This document shows positions 11,195-21,060 of a DNA stretch of 64,000 bases, in pieces (within the stretch, counting starts at the first letter, position 1; every line of letters starts with the position of its first letter). This DNA is from Metellina segmentata (lineage: Eukaryota > Arthropoda > Arachnida > Araneae > Tetragnathidae), in the NCBI GenBank assembly GCA_947359465.1, contig OX375875.1:56043583-56107582 (forward strand), read 5' to 3'. The notes under the pieces are model-generated. The model had not been told where the DNA came from. It searched no databases and worked only from the letters and a program-made list of their open reading frames with translations. The translations under genes and the position numbers were made by a program.

Positions 11195-11480
11195 GAGATA
11201 TTTCATGGAGTCAACTAACAGGAGGGTGAATATATCTAAAATTTTATTTAAAAATGAATACAGTGGTACAGATTTGGTCTGTTTACTTTTAAGTGCGATA
11301 TCTTTTTGCTGGTCAGAATCGGCAAAACAGTGTTTAATGAAAATAAGTCTTTAGTTGATTAGAAATATTTACCTATTGTCATTTTGTGTTGTCTGCATAC
11401 TTGGAATATTATTGTTTGGACACAAATCTTGTTCTATACCAACAGCTAAAATGTATTACATTTTGTAAAATTCAAGTTCA
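11195..11480 (+). repeat. dispersed duplication, copy 1
   Basis: About 290 bp shared with 14920-15215, including AAACAGTGTTTAATGAAAAT, a TTTGTGTTGTCTGCATACTT block and TTCTATACCAACAGCTAAAA. The copies are in direct orientation and flank the MGAT4 exon at 14484. Origin unknown; the two encoded frames are not conserved. Confidence 0.85.
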
Positions 11481-12050
11481 AGTCTAAAATTTAAGTCTCT
11501 ATTTTTAGTCTTACAGTGTTTAAAAAACTGTTTATACCTGACGAAAGTTGATAATATTGGATGCTCTAGAGGAAACGTGGGTTGGTATAAATTCCTTTTG
11601 AAACGAAAGAATAAATGTGTTCGGTAGTTTTATACGCATGCTGATTATGCAAACTTTCTGTAGAAAAAGGTGATTTCTTGAGTGGATTTGAAATCCATAT
11701 AATGCTTAAAAAACTTCTAATGAGGGATTATGTTTAAACATACTTCGTAATGAATGTCGTTTGGTATAAAATCTAAAGATGGGGTGAGTTGTGTACGGAA
11801 CTCAACTTCAGTCTCTTCACTCGTGAATCCGTGTCAGTGTAATAAGAGGAAGGGTAACGTGGTATCAATAAGTTCTTGGTGGTTATACAAAGCTGGTCCA
11901 CAAAGTAAGTACCGTTTGCGCATATCTCTCGCGCATCTGACAGAACGAAGGTCGCGCATGCGTACTTACATCTTTCAACTCGAGAACGAATTAGCCTATC
12001 CATTTTGTTTGGTTACTTTAACGTTTGAAGTTTATTGTTTGTCGGTAATC

Positions 12051-12695
12051 ATGTTTAAAACAATCGATCGGCTCGCCAGCTGTGAAATAAGAGCCGTTAT
12101 CAAGTTTTTCAATGCGAGAAATGTTCGACCTTGTGAAATTTATCGTCAGATAAGTGAAACTTACGGAGAGAACGCGATGAGGGAAGGTATGGTGCGAAAG
12201 TGAGTTATGATGTTTAACAAAGGAAGGTAAACTGTCCACGACGAGGAGAGCAGTACACGCCCGGCTTGATCCCCGAAGAATTGGTGCGCTGCATCGAAGA
12301 AAAAGTTCGTTCCAATAGGCGTTTCTCGATTTTTGATTTGTCAATGAATTTTCAAAACATTTCATGATCTCTATTACACAAAATTGTGACTGAACAGTTG
12401 CACAAAAAATTGTGTTCGCGATGGGCCACCGAAAACACTAACGGACGTTCAAAAACGGAAACGCACGGGAGTATCCTTGGAGTTTTTGCAGCGTTATGCG
12501 ACAGAAGGAAATAATTTTTTGAAAAGGATTGTCACAGGCGATGAAACATGGATTTGTTACGAGACACCTGAAATAAAACGACAGTCACTGGAAAGGCATA
12601 TACTGGTTCCTCGAAACCTACGAAGGCAAAGCCACCTCTTTCTTCAAGAACAATCATGTGCACCGTGTTTTGGGACTGTCAATGAATTTTGTTAG
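12051..12695 (+). pseudogene. mariner transposase, broken
   Basis: The N-terminal helix-turn-helix is recognisable: CEIRAVIKFFNARNVRP, EIYRQISETYGENAM and a GMVRKW continuation, matching the mariner paired-like DNA-binding region (usually about 345 residues in total). After about 50 codons a frameshift and stops break the frame. Later pieces in other frames include DEETW-like GDETWICYETPE (12540-12570; the first catalytic aspartate region) and a KPPLSSRTIMCTVFWD-like piece corresponding to the KVKVMLTVFWD region. The C-terminal third with the last catalytic aspartate is missing, replaced by the right inverted arm. The start codon lies inside the long inverted repeat. Inactive. Confidence 0.85.
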
Positions 12696-12720
12696 CTTAT
12701 TTCACAGTTGGCGTGCCGAT

Positions 12721-12816
12721 CGATTATTTTAAACATGATTACCGACAAACAATGACTTCAAACATTAACGATTATTTTAAACATGATTACCGACAAGCAA
12801 TGACTTCAAACATTAA
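12721..12816 (+). repeat. 48-bp tandem duplication in mariner right arm
   Basis: Two copies starting CGATTATTTTAAACATGATT, exact period 48, one A/G difference. Its reverse complement matches the transposase start region at about 12010-12070. Confidence 0.9.
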
Positions 12817-13599
12817 CGTAAACAAATAAAATGTCTAGGGTGATTCTTTCTCGAGTTCAAGGATGTAACTAGGCATTCACGACCTTCGTACTGTTGGATG
12901 CGCTAGAGATATGCGCAAACGGTGCTTACTTTCTGGACCAGCTTTGTATAATTTATTTCCTTTACTATTTTTTCGACATTATGACACTTTTTTCAACACA
13001 CATCATATCAATGTCTTTGTAATCATAAGTACTCTCTTGTAATGACACGTGATACCCCCATTTGTATAAGAGTGACAAATCTGACCACTTTTGGGACACA
13101 TAGTTTTTGCAGTATACACTATACCAGGTAAAATACGTATTCACCTAAAAAATCCGTGTAATATGAAAGTGCGGTGTAATTAATAATTTTTAATATATAA
13201 TCCGCGATAAATCTATATTAAAGAAACGAAGTTATTAATCATTTCAGAAAATCAGAACTCAGAAACCTGAAATTTTGCACAAAAGGAAGATTACGCTTGG
13301 ATACCAAGGATGTGCACCTTGGGCTTTGCATTTCAAAATTTTGAGTTTTAGATAAAAGTGGAAAAACCTTGTAAACAAAATTGAACCTATTCGGAAGGCC
13401 GTATCTGGTCCGCCGTCGTGAAAAAAATATTTGAGGACGGTTAACCCACCTAGTTTTTTTGACGAAATATTTTATCTATCAAGGGCCATTTCAGCTATTT
13501 GGAAAATGACAAAATAACTCGCAATAAAGATACTACCGATTTTTCGATGAAGTTATCAAAATCTGGTCATTTTTTTTCTTATAACGAGATGTAAAACAA

Positions 13600-13815
13600 A
13601 ATCTTGTAAATATTTGATGATGAAAACACCAAGGTCTTGTCGATTTTTTGATCATGAAGGCATCAAGGTATTGTTGGTTTTTCGGCGATGAAGACATCAA
13701 GATGTTGTCAATATTTTGATCAGGAAGACATCAAGGTACTGTTGATTTTTTGACTATGAAGACATCAAGATCTGGTCCGTTTTCTTCTAATAACGAGATA
13801 TCTCGTTCATCAAGA
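13600..13815 (+). repeat. degenerate tandem repeat, about 34-36-bp unit
   Basis: About five units of GACATCAAGGTATTGTTGAT then TTTTTGATGATGAA. It grades into the regular 43-bp array that follows and probably shares its ancestry. Confidence 0.7.
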
Positions 13816-14140
13816 TCTTGTCAGAGGTGCTAATGATGAGATATCGTGTTCATCAAGATCTTGTCAGAGGTGCTACTGATCAGATATCTAGTTCATCAAG
13901 ATCTTGTCAGAGGTACTATTGATGAGATATCTCGTTTATCAAACTCTTGTCAGAGATGCTTATGATGAGATACCTCGTTCATCAAGCTCATGTCAGAGGC
14001 GCTAATGATCAGATATCTCGCTCATCAAGAACTTGTCAGAGAGGCTACTGACGAGATATCTCGTTCATCAAGATCTTGTCAGAGGTGCTAATGATGATAT
14101 ATCTCGGTCATCAAGATCTTCTCAGAGGTACTAATGTCGA
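13816..14140 (+). repeat. 43-bp tandem array, seven exact-length units plus partial
   Basis: Unit: TCTTGTCAGAGGTGCTAATG followed by ATGAGATATCTCGTTCATCAAGA. Unit starts from 13816 to 14117 fit a period of exactly 43 with substitutions but no indels. Each unit has the palindrome GAGATATCTC or a near version. The array ends about 340 bp before the MGAT4 exon at 14484. Confidence 0.92.
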
Positions 14141-14483
14141 GACGACCACCAGGAAGACTAAATATATCCTTAGGTTTGTATATGCATACATAGTGAAATG
14201 CAAAATCAAATCTATTAGGAGGGACATATATCGCCTGTGAGCTAGTTAAACCTATACAGAGGACCGTATATGTCCCGTGGGCATGTTAAATATGTTCGGA
14301 AGGTCGTATCTAGTCTATGAGCCTCCTGAAGTAAACCTATTCGTTAAGCTTATATATCGAACATGTACATTCTTTTATCTTTCCCTGTTTTTATGGACCC
14401 CACCCGACCGGCAAAAATAGCATCCATTACTAAAATTGCTAAAATTACCCACTGAACTAAACAGATTCGACTACTATTTTCAG

Positions 14484-14742
14484 GTACTTCTTCAAGAGCG
14501 GCTGTGCGGATCACCCCGAAGACATCCTGGTAAATGCCTCTGTCCAAGTTCTTCCGGCTGTGACACCCAAGATTCCGGAACTAATTCCTTACCCTAATAC
14601 ATCAGACAGGTTTCTGGTGGTCGGAGGTTTTTCGGATACTTCGGGAGTGGCGGAGGGCTCAATCATTCCTACAGTGGGGCCTGTGAGGATCCTGAGGATT
14701 CACATCGACGAAGAAGTGGATCACTGGGTTGCTTTGAGTGAA
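14484..14742 (+). CDS. MGAT4: MGAT4 (GnT-IV) exon, C-terminal module
   Basis: Third visible exon. The acceptor ends at 14483 (ttttcag) and the donor is gtgagt at 14743. One base completes the arginine codon split by intron 1681-14483, followed by 86 open codons ending in phase 0. The peptide starts YFFKSGCADHPEDIL, matching the FFFRSGN.EHPED segment of MGAT4. It continues through ASVQVLP, FLVVGGF, GVAEG and a tryptophan-containing strand ending WVALSE, which corresponds to the WVILSE near the family C-terminus. The exon is GC-rich relative to the surrounding intron. It sits between an upstream 43-bp tandem array (to about 14140) and a downstream copy of a duplicated intronic segment (14920-15215), so it is a small conserved island in heavily rearranged sequence. 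Confidence 0.97.
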
Positions 14743-14919
14743 GTGAGTTCTAGCTCTGTTAATTGTTGTTGCATGAGGCTAAATAAGCAATGCGAGATCA
14801 TGGATTTCGATTTATGTACTCGGATTCACTATTTTCGCCTTTTTTGATTGCGAATATTTTGAAATAATGAATGTCCATTTTCAAAGGGATTAACATATTA
14901 GGTTATTTTACAAATTATC

Positions 14920-15215
14920 AAAATAATATGAGATGCTTCATGAAGTCACTTAACAGGAGAGTGAATGTATCTAAACTTTTATCTAAAGATAAATGCAGTG
15001 GTTCGGGATTTGGTCTGCTTACTTTTAAGTGCGGTATCTTTTTACTGGTCAGATTGGGCAAAACAGTGTTTAATGAAAATAAGTCTTTAATTCATTGCAA
15101 ATATTTACTTATTGCCATTTTGTGTTGTCTGCATACTTGGAATATTATTGTTTGGATACAAATTTTGTTCTATACCAACAGCTAAAAATGTATTATATTT
15201 TGTAAAATTTGATAA
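14920..15215 (+). repeat. dispersed duplication, copy 2
   Basis: Partner of 11195-11480, with which it shares about 290 bp including CAGTGTTTAATGAAAATAAG and the CTGCATACTTGGAATATTAT block. Confidence 0.85.
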
Positions 15216-17875
15216 AAATGCAGATGATCTTGGACAATTCCACGTTTAGAAAGATCGTTGAACAGCGTTTTTCTATCGCCGGGCCTATGCCCGATTTTGG
15301 GTTCCGTCATCAATAATGCTTTAGAATTTGGAATTTTCGAAAGCAATTGTTTTTACGAATGGATATTTTGTAGTGGAAATATCGAGACTAGAATAATATT
15401 AGGACGTGTTGAAAACCTCATATCTAAAACACCGAAATAACAACATTGTTGTAAATGTCAGGTACCAGGAAATATTAATAAATTCTACATATATTGAAGA
15501 TCAAGGCAGTCTCATATGTATCTGGTTCTCAGATATTTTCCCTGAAAGCTATTTCTTCGCAAGTTGGATTTGCTGTGTGTAGATCATTTATCCATTGATT
15601 AATAGCTAATTTAAGCGTTATTTTACGTTTGTCACACATGCCATGCCGTATAAATAAATGTTATTATATTCTTTATGATTAGGTCATAATTAATACTTAT
15701 ATCGATGTAATATATGAACTTAAAAAATTGGAAAAGAATTTAAGAGTAAATCTGTCAGATAAGGGCCCTTGTTTTGAATAAAAAAAATAACTAACCAGTC
15801 TCACAAATACTGAACATTTATACAAGCTTGCTAAACAATTTAGGACGATGGAGAGGAATTATGATGCTAAAAGCAGCGATGTGTTATCTGAAAATATGTA
15901 TTTTATATCAACTCAAATTTTTCAATTTTCAAATTCTCAAAAATATTAACTGAAATTTTCGTGCATTTATCAGATTTGATTTAAACTATGAAAATACTTT
16001 CACCTTGTAACTGTTATCAGGCACTTTCAAAATAGCACGAGTTTATTAATACGACACTTGACAACTAACACCCTAAAAAATAAAGTCAATAAAAAAAACA
16101 GAACAAGGAAAAAATTGACAGGAAGGAATAAAAAAAGGTAAGTCAATCACTTTAAGTCATGCACATCTAACTGCATATCATTATCTTCCACGAAATGCAT
16201 TGTTAAAACTGCATCATGAGCCCTAAAAATCAATTTTCTTCGTTCTTCTTATATTTCAGTGAAAATCAATATTCCAAAGGAAAGATGAAAGACAATCAAG
16301 CTACTTAATTTTTTCAGGAGCTAATTATTTTCGGATTTTTTCCTGGATAAATTTTTGATTTAATTAAGTCTTCCGGAGTCGCCTTTCACAGACCATATTT
16401 GATAGCTTCGGGAAAATGTATTTGGCGTGATTTATCTTCAATTACTTCCCCTCTTCAGATTCCGGTCTGTATTGTTTGCAAAATGTGATTGTTTTACAAT
16501 TTTTAATCCATACTTGTGTGCATAATTAAGTTGCGGTTGTATAATGAATAATTTGGGAAATCTTATGACATTCTCTTTGAGGTAAATGTAAGTTTGAAGG
16601 GTAGAACTAATATAATCGGTAGCAAATGTAAATCTGCATGCTACGCGTAGTCAATCACAGGTGGAGTTTATAATTCATAGGGGTTACTATTTAATAAATG
16701 GCTTTATTAAACTTGATTTTACTAAGATTTACTTAAATCACCGAACTTGATGACTTGTATTAAAAATGCTGGAACGTGCACGAAGACTACTGTCATATAG
16801 TATGTGCGTGCGTTGTATGATGTGTATTGCTAATTAAGATATTAATTTAAGTTAAACATTTTAATTCAGTACCAAGAATGGTACTACTGTTTTGGTACAT
16901 AGGTATGTAGGAAATTCATTACGCATTTGCATGTTTACAATTCTGGATAATAAACTTCATTTGCCTGTTTATAGTTAAATTCAGCTCCTTCAAAAGATGC
17001 GTTTTTAGTATTTTAGTTCGTTAAATTTTTGTATGGGAACAAAGAAAAACTCATGGAAAAATCTTAAGATTTACATACTAGCTTGTACTCTCCGGTCTTT
17101 GGGCTAGGATTGGTTGCTGTTACAAGTTATGAAGTTTGTTACTAGGAGGTCTTAAGAGGCATCTGCTTCCATTTTTAGATTTTTTGAGGATATAGTATCT
17201 TACACATCCGCACGCTGCAGCAGAAAAGAATTTATTCTATTTAGCTCGGAAAATTACATTTTTCCTCTTTAGCCGACTCCACCCTCATTTAATCCAAGCT
17301 TCATAATAAACAGTTTGAAAAATGCTACCAAATCTACGCATCCTGTCAATTTTCTGATTTCTTTTTACCCTTCTCTTTTCTAGCAAACACATGGAGAAAC
17401 TTTCGAAAGAATAACTTACTAAGCTTTTGCTTAAAGTAACACTGACGCAACGCAAAAGCTATAGACTTATTTCTCACGAGATTTATGCAACAAGTGAAAA
17501 GATTGACTGTTTGATGTGAAATCTCCGTGTCTGCTTCATATACTATCTCTTTTAATGTATCTGTATTACATACAGGTTTTAGTAGTGTATTGCTATGAAT
17601 TCACAATGTAAAAATTGTAGATTTTAGGACTTGCCTTCATTGTTGGACAGACTTTAAAGATGATATTGTATATAACTCGGTACGGTGCTCGATATATGAC
17701 ATGTAATGTATAAAACTTGATAATATGGGTACTCCTATGTATTGAGACATACTGTATAAAATTTGACCAACTACACACTACTGTTTCTCATTTTATGAAT
17801 GACAAGGGCCACTCTTGAAGGTTCTTGAAGTCCCATCTTTGAATTCGAATTAAACGAGAATTTCAGAGCAAACTA
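15216..17875. other. featureless AT-rich intron sequence
   Basis: About 2.6 kb with no repeat structure, coding frame or RNA gene that I recognise. Confidence 0.6.
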
Positions 17876-18179
17876 CAGGAGTTGGACAAAAATATGGAAA
17901 CGCCTAAAAAAACATGTAACCTTTGGACGCTGCAGGATTCTTCCTTACCCCCCGTCCAATAGGACAGATAAAAGTAGTTTGTGATGGACATGCTGCGGAA
18001 AAAGAGGTTTGAGCCCACTGTGACGGATCGTGACAACTTTAGGCGAACCCTTGACTGTGCGCTTCTGCTCTAGGAGCAACTGAGCCGCTGGTTTTGGGCT
18101 TATTGGTTTTACTGCAGTTTAACTGTCAAATTAAGCTTTAGTCAATAGTCATGTGGAGTGATGCCACCTATTGCCGAAC

Positions 18180-18776
18180 ACGGGGGACGTGTAATCATTC
18201 TTTATCTGTGTTCATGGTGGAAGCTCCTCATGATGAGGGTTCCCGTTAGACATACAGGGGTGGGACAAAATATACATGAGAATAAAAGACTGTAAGTGGA
18301 CATTGTAACACGTAATGGTTTGGAGTCCCTTCCTGGCCACAGATGCAGTTGCTTGTGGCTGTTATGCGGAATTTGTTGAGGTATCTGGGGAAAGGGCTGT
18401 TTCCTGTGTAAAATGCCGTGAGGAATGGTCCGTGTGGATCCTTTTTGGGGTTGACTTTTGGGAAAAATGAATAGGTTCTTCTTCCCGTTTCACCTTCATT
18501 CCATTCCTCCTGCCATCTCCTAAGTGCTGCTCTCTTCATTAGTAATTTTGCGTGGCTCTTGGGTAGTTTTGCGGCAATTTGGAAGTTTGTTGCTTCTATT
18601 GCAAGCTGGTAGATCCTTTCATTGCCTTGTATACCTATGTGAGCCTTGACCCAGTTGATGTATGTATTGTGGAAATTATTTTTAAGCAGTGCTCGGATTT
18701 GTTACGCTGTTGGATCCATTGTTTGGAATTGTTGGAGTGTCTTTATAGTTGATAGACTGTCCGTTACGACAAAACA
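18180..18776 (-). mobile_element. LINE (R1/jockey-type) 3' fragment nested in Tc1
   Basis: The minus-strand reading gives the end of an RNase H domain (VVTDSLSTIKTLQQFQ, then after a break INWVKAHIGIQGNE) followed by the C-terminal region of R1-like pol proteins: WQEEWNEGETGRRTYSFFP, then FPRYLNKFRI and the zinc pattern C-I-C-G-Q-E-G-T-P-N-H-Y-V-L-Q-C. Upstream reverse transcriptase is absent, so this is a 5'-truncated copy. Exact boundaries and target duplication are not resolved. Tc1 coding sequence resumes at about 18172. Confidence 0.85.
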
Positions 18777-18778
18777 GC

Positions 18779-19757
18779 TTACAGTCTTCTCGGAATGGAT
18801 GAATACAGTTCCTGTATGCTTGCCAAGGGAATCTTGTATCATTCTTCCTGTAAAACGGTGGCAAGTTCAGATAACGAAAATGTCGGTGGATAGCGATCAC
18901 GCAGCTTCCTCTCCAATGTAAATCATAAAGGTTAAATAGTATTGAAGTCTGGTAACTGTAATGGCCAGAGCAGACGTGACAAATCATCCTCGTGCTCAGA
19001 AAATCAGTCATGGACGATGAGAGTTGTGTGAACAGGGGCTCTTTCGTCTTGGAAGACACCATCACCATTGGGGAACAAAGTTTGTACCATGGGATGATCG
19101 GCCAAACTGTTCTCATAATCCTTGGTCTTAATGTGCCCTGCAGAGTAATTATGGGGCCCACAGAAAAACACGATATGGCTACCCAGACCATCACAGAACC
19201 CCCGCTATGTTTCACTCTTGGCAACAAGCAATCTGTATTATAGGCCTGGGACGGTGTTCGCCAGACGTAAACTTGACCAGATGTGGGAAACAATGTGAAA
19301 CAAGACTCATCCGACCAAATTACTGTCTTTGCTCCATAGTACAGGCTTAAGGACACATACCACTTTTTCCTGTTACATGCATTAGCATCACTGATGAATG
19401 GTTTTTGAATTGCAGCTCGGCCAGAAATACCCTGCTTATGGAGCTCCCTTCTTATTGTTTTGGTACTTCATGGTTTGTGAACACGACATTCAATTCCGCA
19501 GTAACTTTTACAGCTATGGTCTTCTTATATTTAGTCACAATCCTCCTTATTGATCGTCTGTCAAGATCATTCAACACACACTTTCGTCCGCGTTGTGATT
19601 TATTGGATGATGGTTTTCCGCTTTTCAAATATGAGGAATAAATCTTAGAAACAGTACCTCTTGAAACACTAAACACTTCGGCTACCTTACTTACAGAAGT
19701 ACCCACCATACGAGCTCCAACAATTTGCCCACGTTCGAAGTGTGTTAGCTCTGACAT
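18779..19757 (-). pseudogene. Tc1 transposase, frameshifted, N-terminal and core part
   Basis: The start is at 19757: MSELTHFERGQIVGARM, then VSKVAEVFSVSRGTVSKI, the first helix-turn-helix of the paired-like domain, and a GRKCVLNDLDRRSIRRIV segment. After a break near 19450 the catalytic core reads VIWSDESCFTLFPTSG (first Asp), VYVWRTPSQAY and GGSVMVWVAIS. Further frame changes follow: LLWPLQLPDFNTI replaces the usual WPAQSPDLNPIE, and the piece ends with ASIQELYSSIPRRL. The last residues of the protein are on the far side of the LINE insertion, at about 18150-18172 (AIGGITPHDY, stop). Inactive. Confidence 0.88.
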
Positions 19758-19980
19758 GATGCAATTACAACTTCACAGAACAGTGCCCCGACAACGACTT
19801 ACCTACGCAGCGTATTTACGATGTTGTGTACTTGGTGTCAGTAGGCGAAAACACCAGCGCCACCAACACATTTCACTAGAATTTTTTTTTTTCAAGCATG
19901 CATTTCATGAGGTGTTTCCATATTTTTGTCCAATCCCTGTATTAAATCAGTTCTTAAGGATTTTGGTTAGATTTAGTATG

Positions 19981-20390
19981 CAGTGAAACTTTGATTAACC
20001 TCCAGGGTCGGGATCGGGATTGCGACTGTTAATCGAATAGAGAGATAGTTAACAGAAATACCTTAAACATCAACCTACTCCCATTCATTGGATAGGACCA
20101 AATGGTAAAAAAATGCATGTTTACGAACTGGAAATGCACTGTGCATACATGTATTTTGTTTTACAGGAACAAACAATTCACAATTTAAATTAAGTACAGT
20201 ATAGTACATATTGATTGTTGCATGACCTTACGGTCTAGACGTATATACATATTCAAATTTTAAAGTAGTCTATCATTTTATGTGTGACGTACATATAATT
20301 TTCAATATTTAATGAATTAACTTTAATAACGTGCTGATGGTTAACAGAAACTGACTGTTAAAAGAATGATGGTTAATCGAAGTTTCACTG
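19981..20390. mobile_element. pogo/Tigger-like MITE
   Basis: The ends CAGTGAAACTTTGATTAACC and GGTTAATCGAAGTTTCACTG are inverted, 19 of 20 matching. CAGTG.AAC..CGAT termini are typical of pogo/Tigger non-autonomous elements. The right flank is TATA; the left flank TATG lacks a clean adjacent TA. No coding capacity. It begins 42 bp after the Tc1 end. Confidence 0.8.
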
Positions 20391-20836
20391 TATAATCAAT
20401 TGTTTCAAGAGTAAACGTAATATAAAGGCTGTAATGATATTTTACGTTCTGTACTGTACTGTGCTTTAAAATACTTGTACTGTGTTTTAAAATACCTACT
20501 ATATTGCAATAAAATAAACAGTGCATCCCTTTACGACTTGAAAAAATCATCATAACTTAGTTATGTGTCATCGAGGTATTTGATACTGTAGTTGAACAAT
20601 AGTATCTGTCCCCCAGCTAATTTTCTCACTCACAATACTACATAATTCGTTTCTTCCACATTGATTTCCACATTCCTATTCACCCGAATTCAAGACAGAT
20701 ACGATGCCTCTATTTCCCGGATTTCTCCGAACGGCTAATCGACTTTATTGGACACCTCAATCCCGAAATAGCTCCCTAACAAATGCAGAATTTATTGTTG
20801 ATCTATAAAAGTTGAATCGATTTATCTCATCCCCAG

Positions 20837-20941
20837 ATCATCCTGGAAGCAGCGCCGATGCAGGCCCTCATGGCGTCCGTCTACAACATCAGCTACATAT
20901 TCGCTCCTCCGCCATCCAGGACGACATCCGGGCTGTCATAA
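20837..20941 (+). CDS. MGAT4: probable MGAT4 terminal coding exon
   Basis: The acceptor is ctcatccccag, ending at 20836 after a pyrimidine-rich stretch. The upstream exon ends in phase 0, so the frame is fixed: 34 codons starting IILEAAPMQALM and stopping at TAA 20939-20941. Vertebrate MGAT4 proteins end a few residues after WVILSE with I-F/H-I/L-K-K-A; the IILEAA here is a plausible counterpart with a longer tail. Codons are strongly GC-ending, as expected for coding sequence in this gene. Oddly, a second frame (offset by two bases) is open from the exon start through the stop to a perfect donor-like site (aag|gtgagt) at 21048/21049, also with GC-ending codons. A frameshifted or alternatively used exon is therefore possible. 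Candidate AATAAA signals downstream lie at 21681 and 22094. Confidence 0.6.
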   Translation: MILEAAPMQALMASVYNISYIFAPPPSRTTSGLS

Positions 20942-21060
20942 AGACGGGAGACATAAAACTCTATCACTGCAATACATCTGCGAGCGGGAGGCGAAGGCTG
21001 CTGCACTACAGTGGGGATGGAGAAGCCGCCTGCTTTATTATTGCAAGGTGAGTTCTGCCT

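Larger units (their letters stand above)
11888..12946 (+). mobile_element. mariner-type element, decayed, with long TIRs
   Basis: Ends CAAAGCTGGTCC...GGACCAGCTTTG, each flanked by TA. Inverted similarity is not limited to a short TIR: GTACCGTTTGCGCATATCTC-type sequence, and further inside a segment around GTCGGTAATCATGTTTAAAA next to CGATCGGC, also recur inverted at the right end. The right arm additionally carries a 48-bp direct duplication (12721-12768 and 12769-12816) with one mismatch. It encodes a broken mariner transposase. Confidence 0.88.
1681..14483 (+). other. MGAT4 long intron, 12.8 kb, repeat-laden
   Basis: Phase-2 intron bounded by gtaatg and ttttcag. It contains, in order: possible MITE traces, Helitron fragments, tandem duplications, a SINE, a TTAA-flanked MITE with internal palindromic repeats, a mariner relic and a 43-bp tandem array, all listed separately. 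Sub-stretches 1890-2600, 4450-5030, 5070-5940 and 6560-9050 hold no element I can name. Confidence 0.9.
17876..19939 (-). mobile_element. Tc1-like transposon with nested LINE fragment
   Basis: TIRs CAGGAGTTGGACAAAAATAT / CAGGGATTGGACAAAAATAT (right end as reverse complement) continue GGAAAC.CC. The element is flanked by TA on both sides. Length is 2064 bp; removing the roughly 0.5-0.6-kb nested LINE piece gives the usual Tc1 size of about 1.5 kb. The transposase is on the minus strand. Confidence 0.92.
14743..20836 (+). other. MGAT4 last intron, 6.1 kb
   Basis: Phase-0 intron between gtgagt and ccccag. It contains a copy of a duplicated segment (14920-15215), about 2.6 kb of featureless AT-rich sequence (15216-17875), a Tc1 element with a nested LINE fragment, and a TIR element at 19981-20390. 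Its existence depends on the terminal-exon call at 20837. Confidence 0.65.

Noticed and set aside
11754..12203. 149-codon open frame as a gene of its own
   Set aside because: Its first two thirds are mariner TIR and flanking sequence; only the last 50 codons are transposase.
13816..14140. CRISPR-like array (regular 43-bp period)
   Set aside because: Units are contiguous repeats without unique spacers, in a eukaryotic intron and with no cas genes. It is a minisatellite.
18646..18921. Plus-strand frame of 91 codons
   Set aside because: Antisense of LINE RNase H and Tc1 C-terminal coding sequence.
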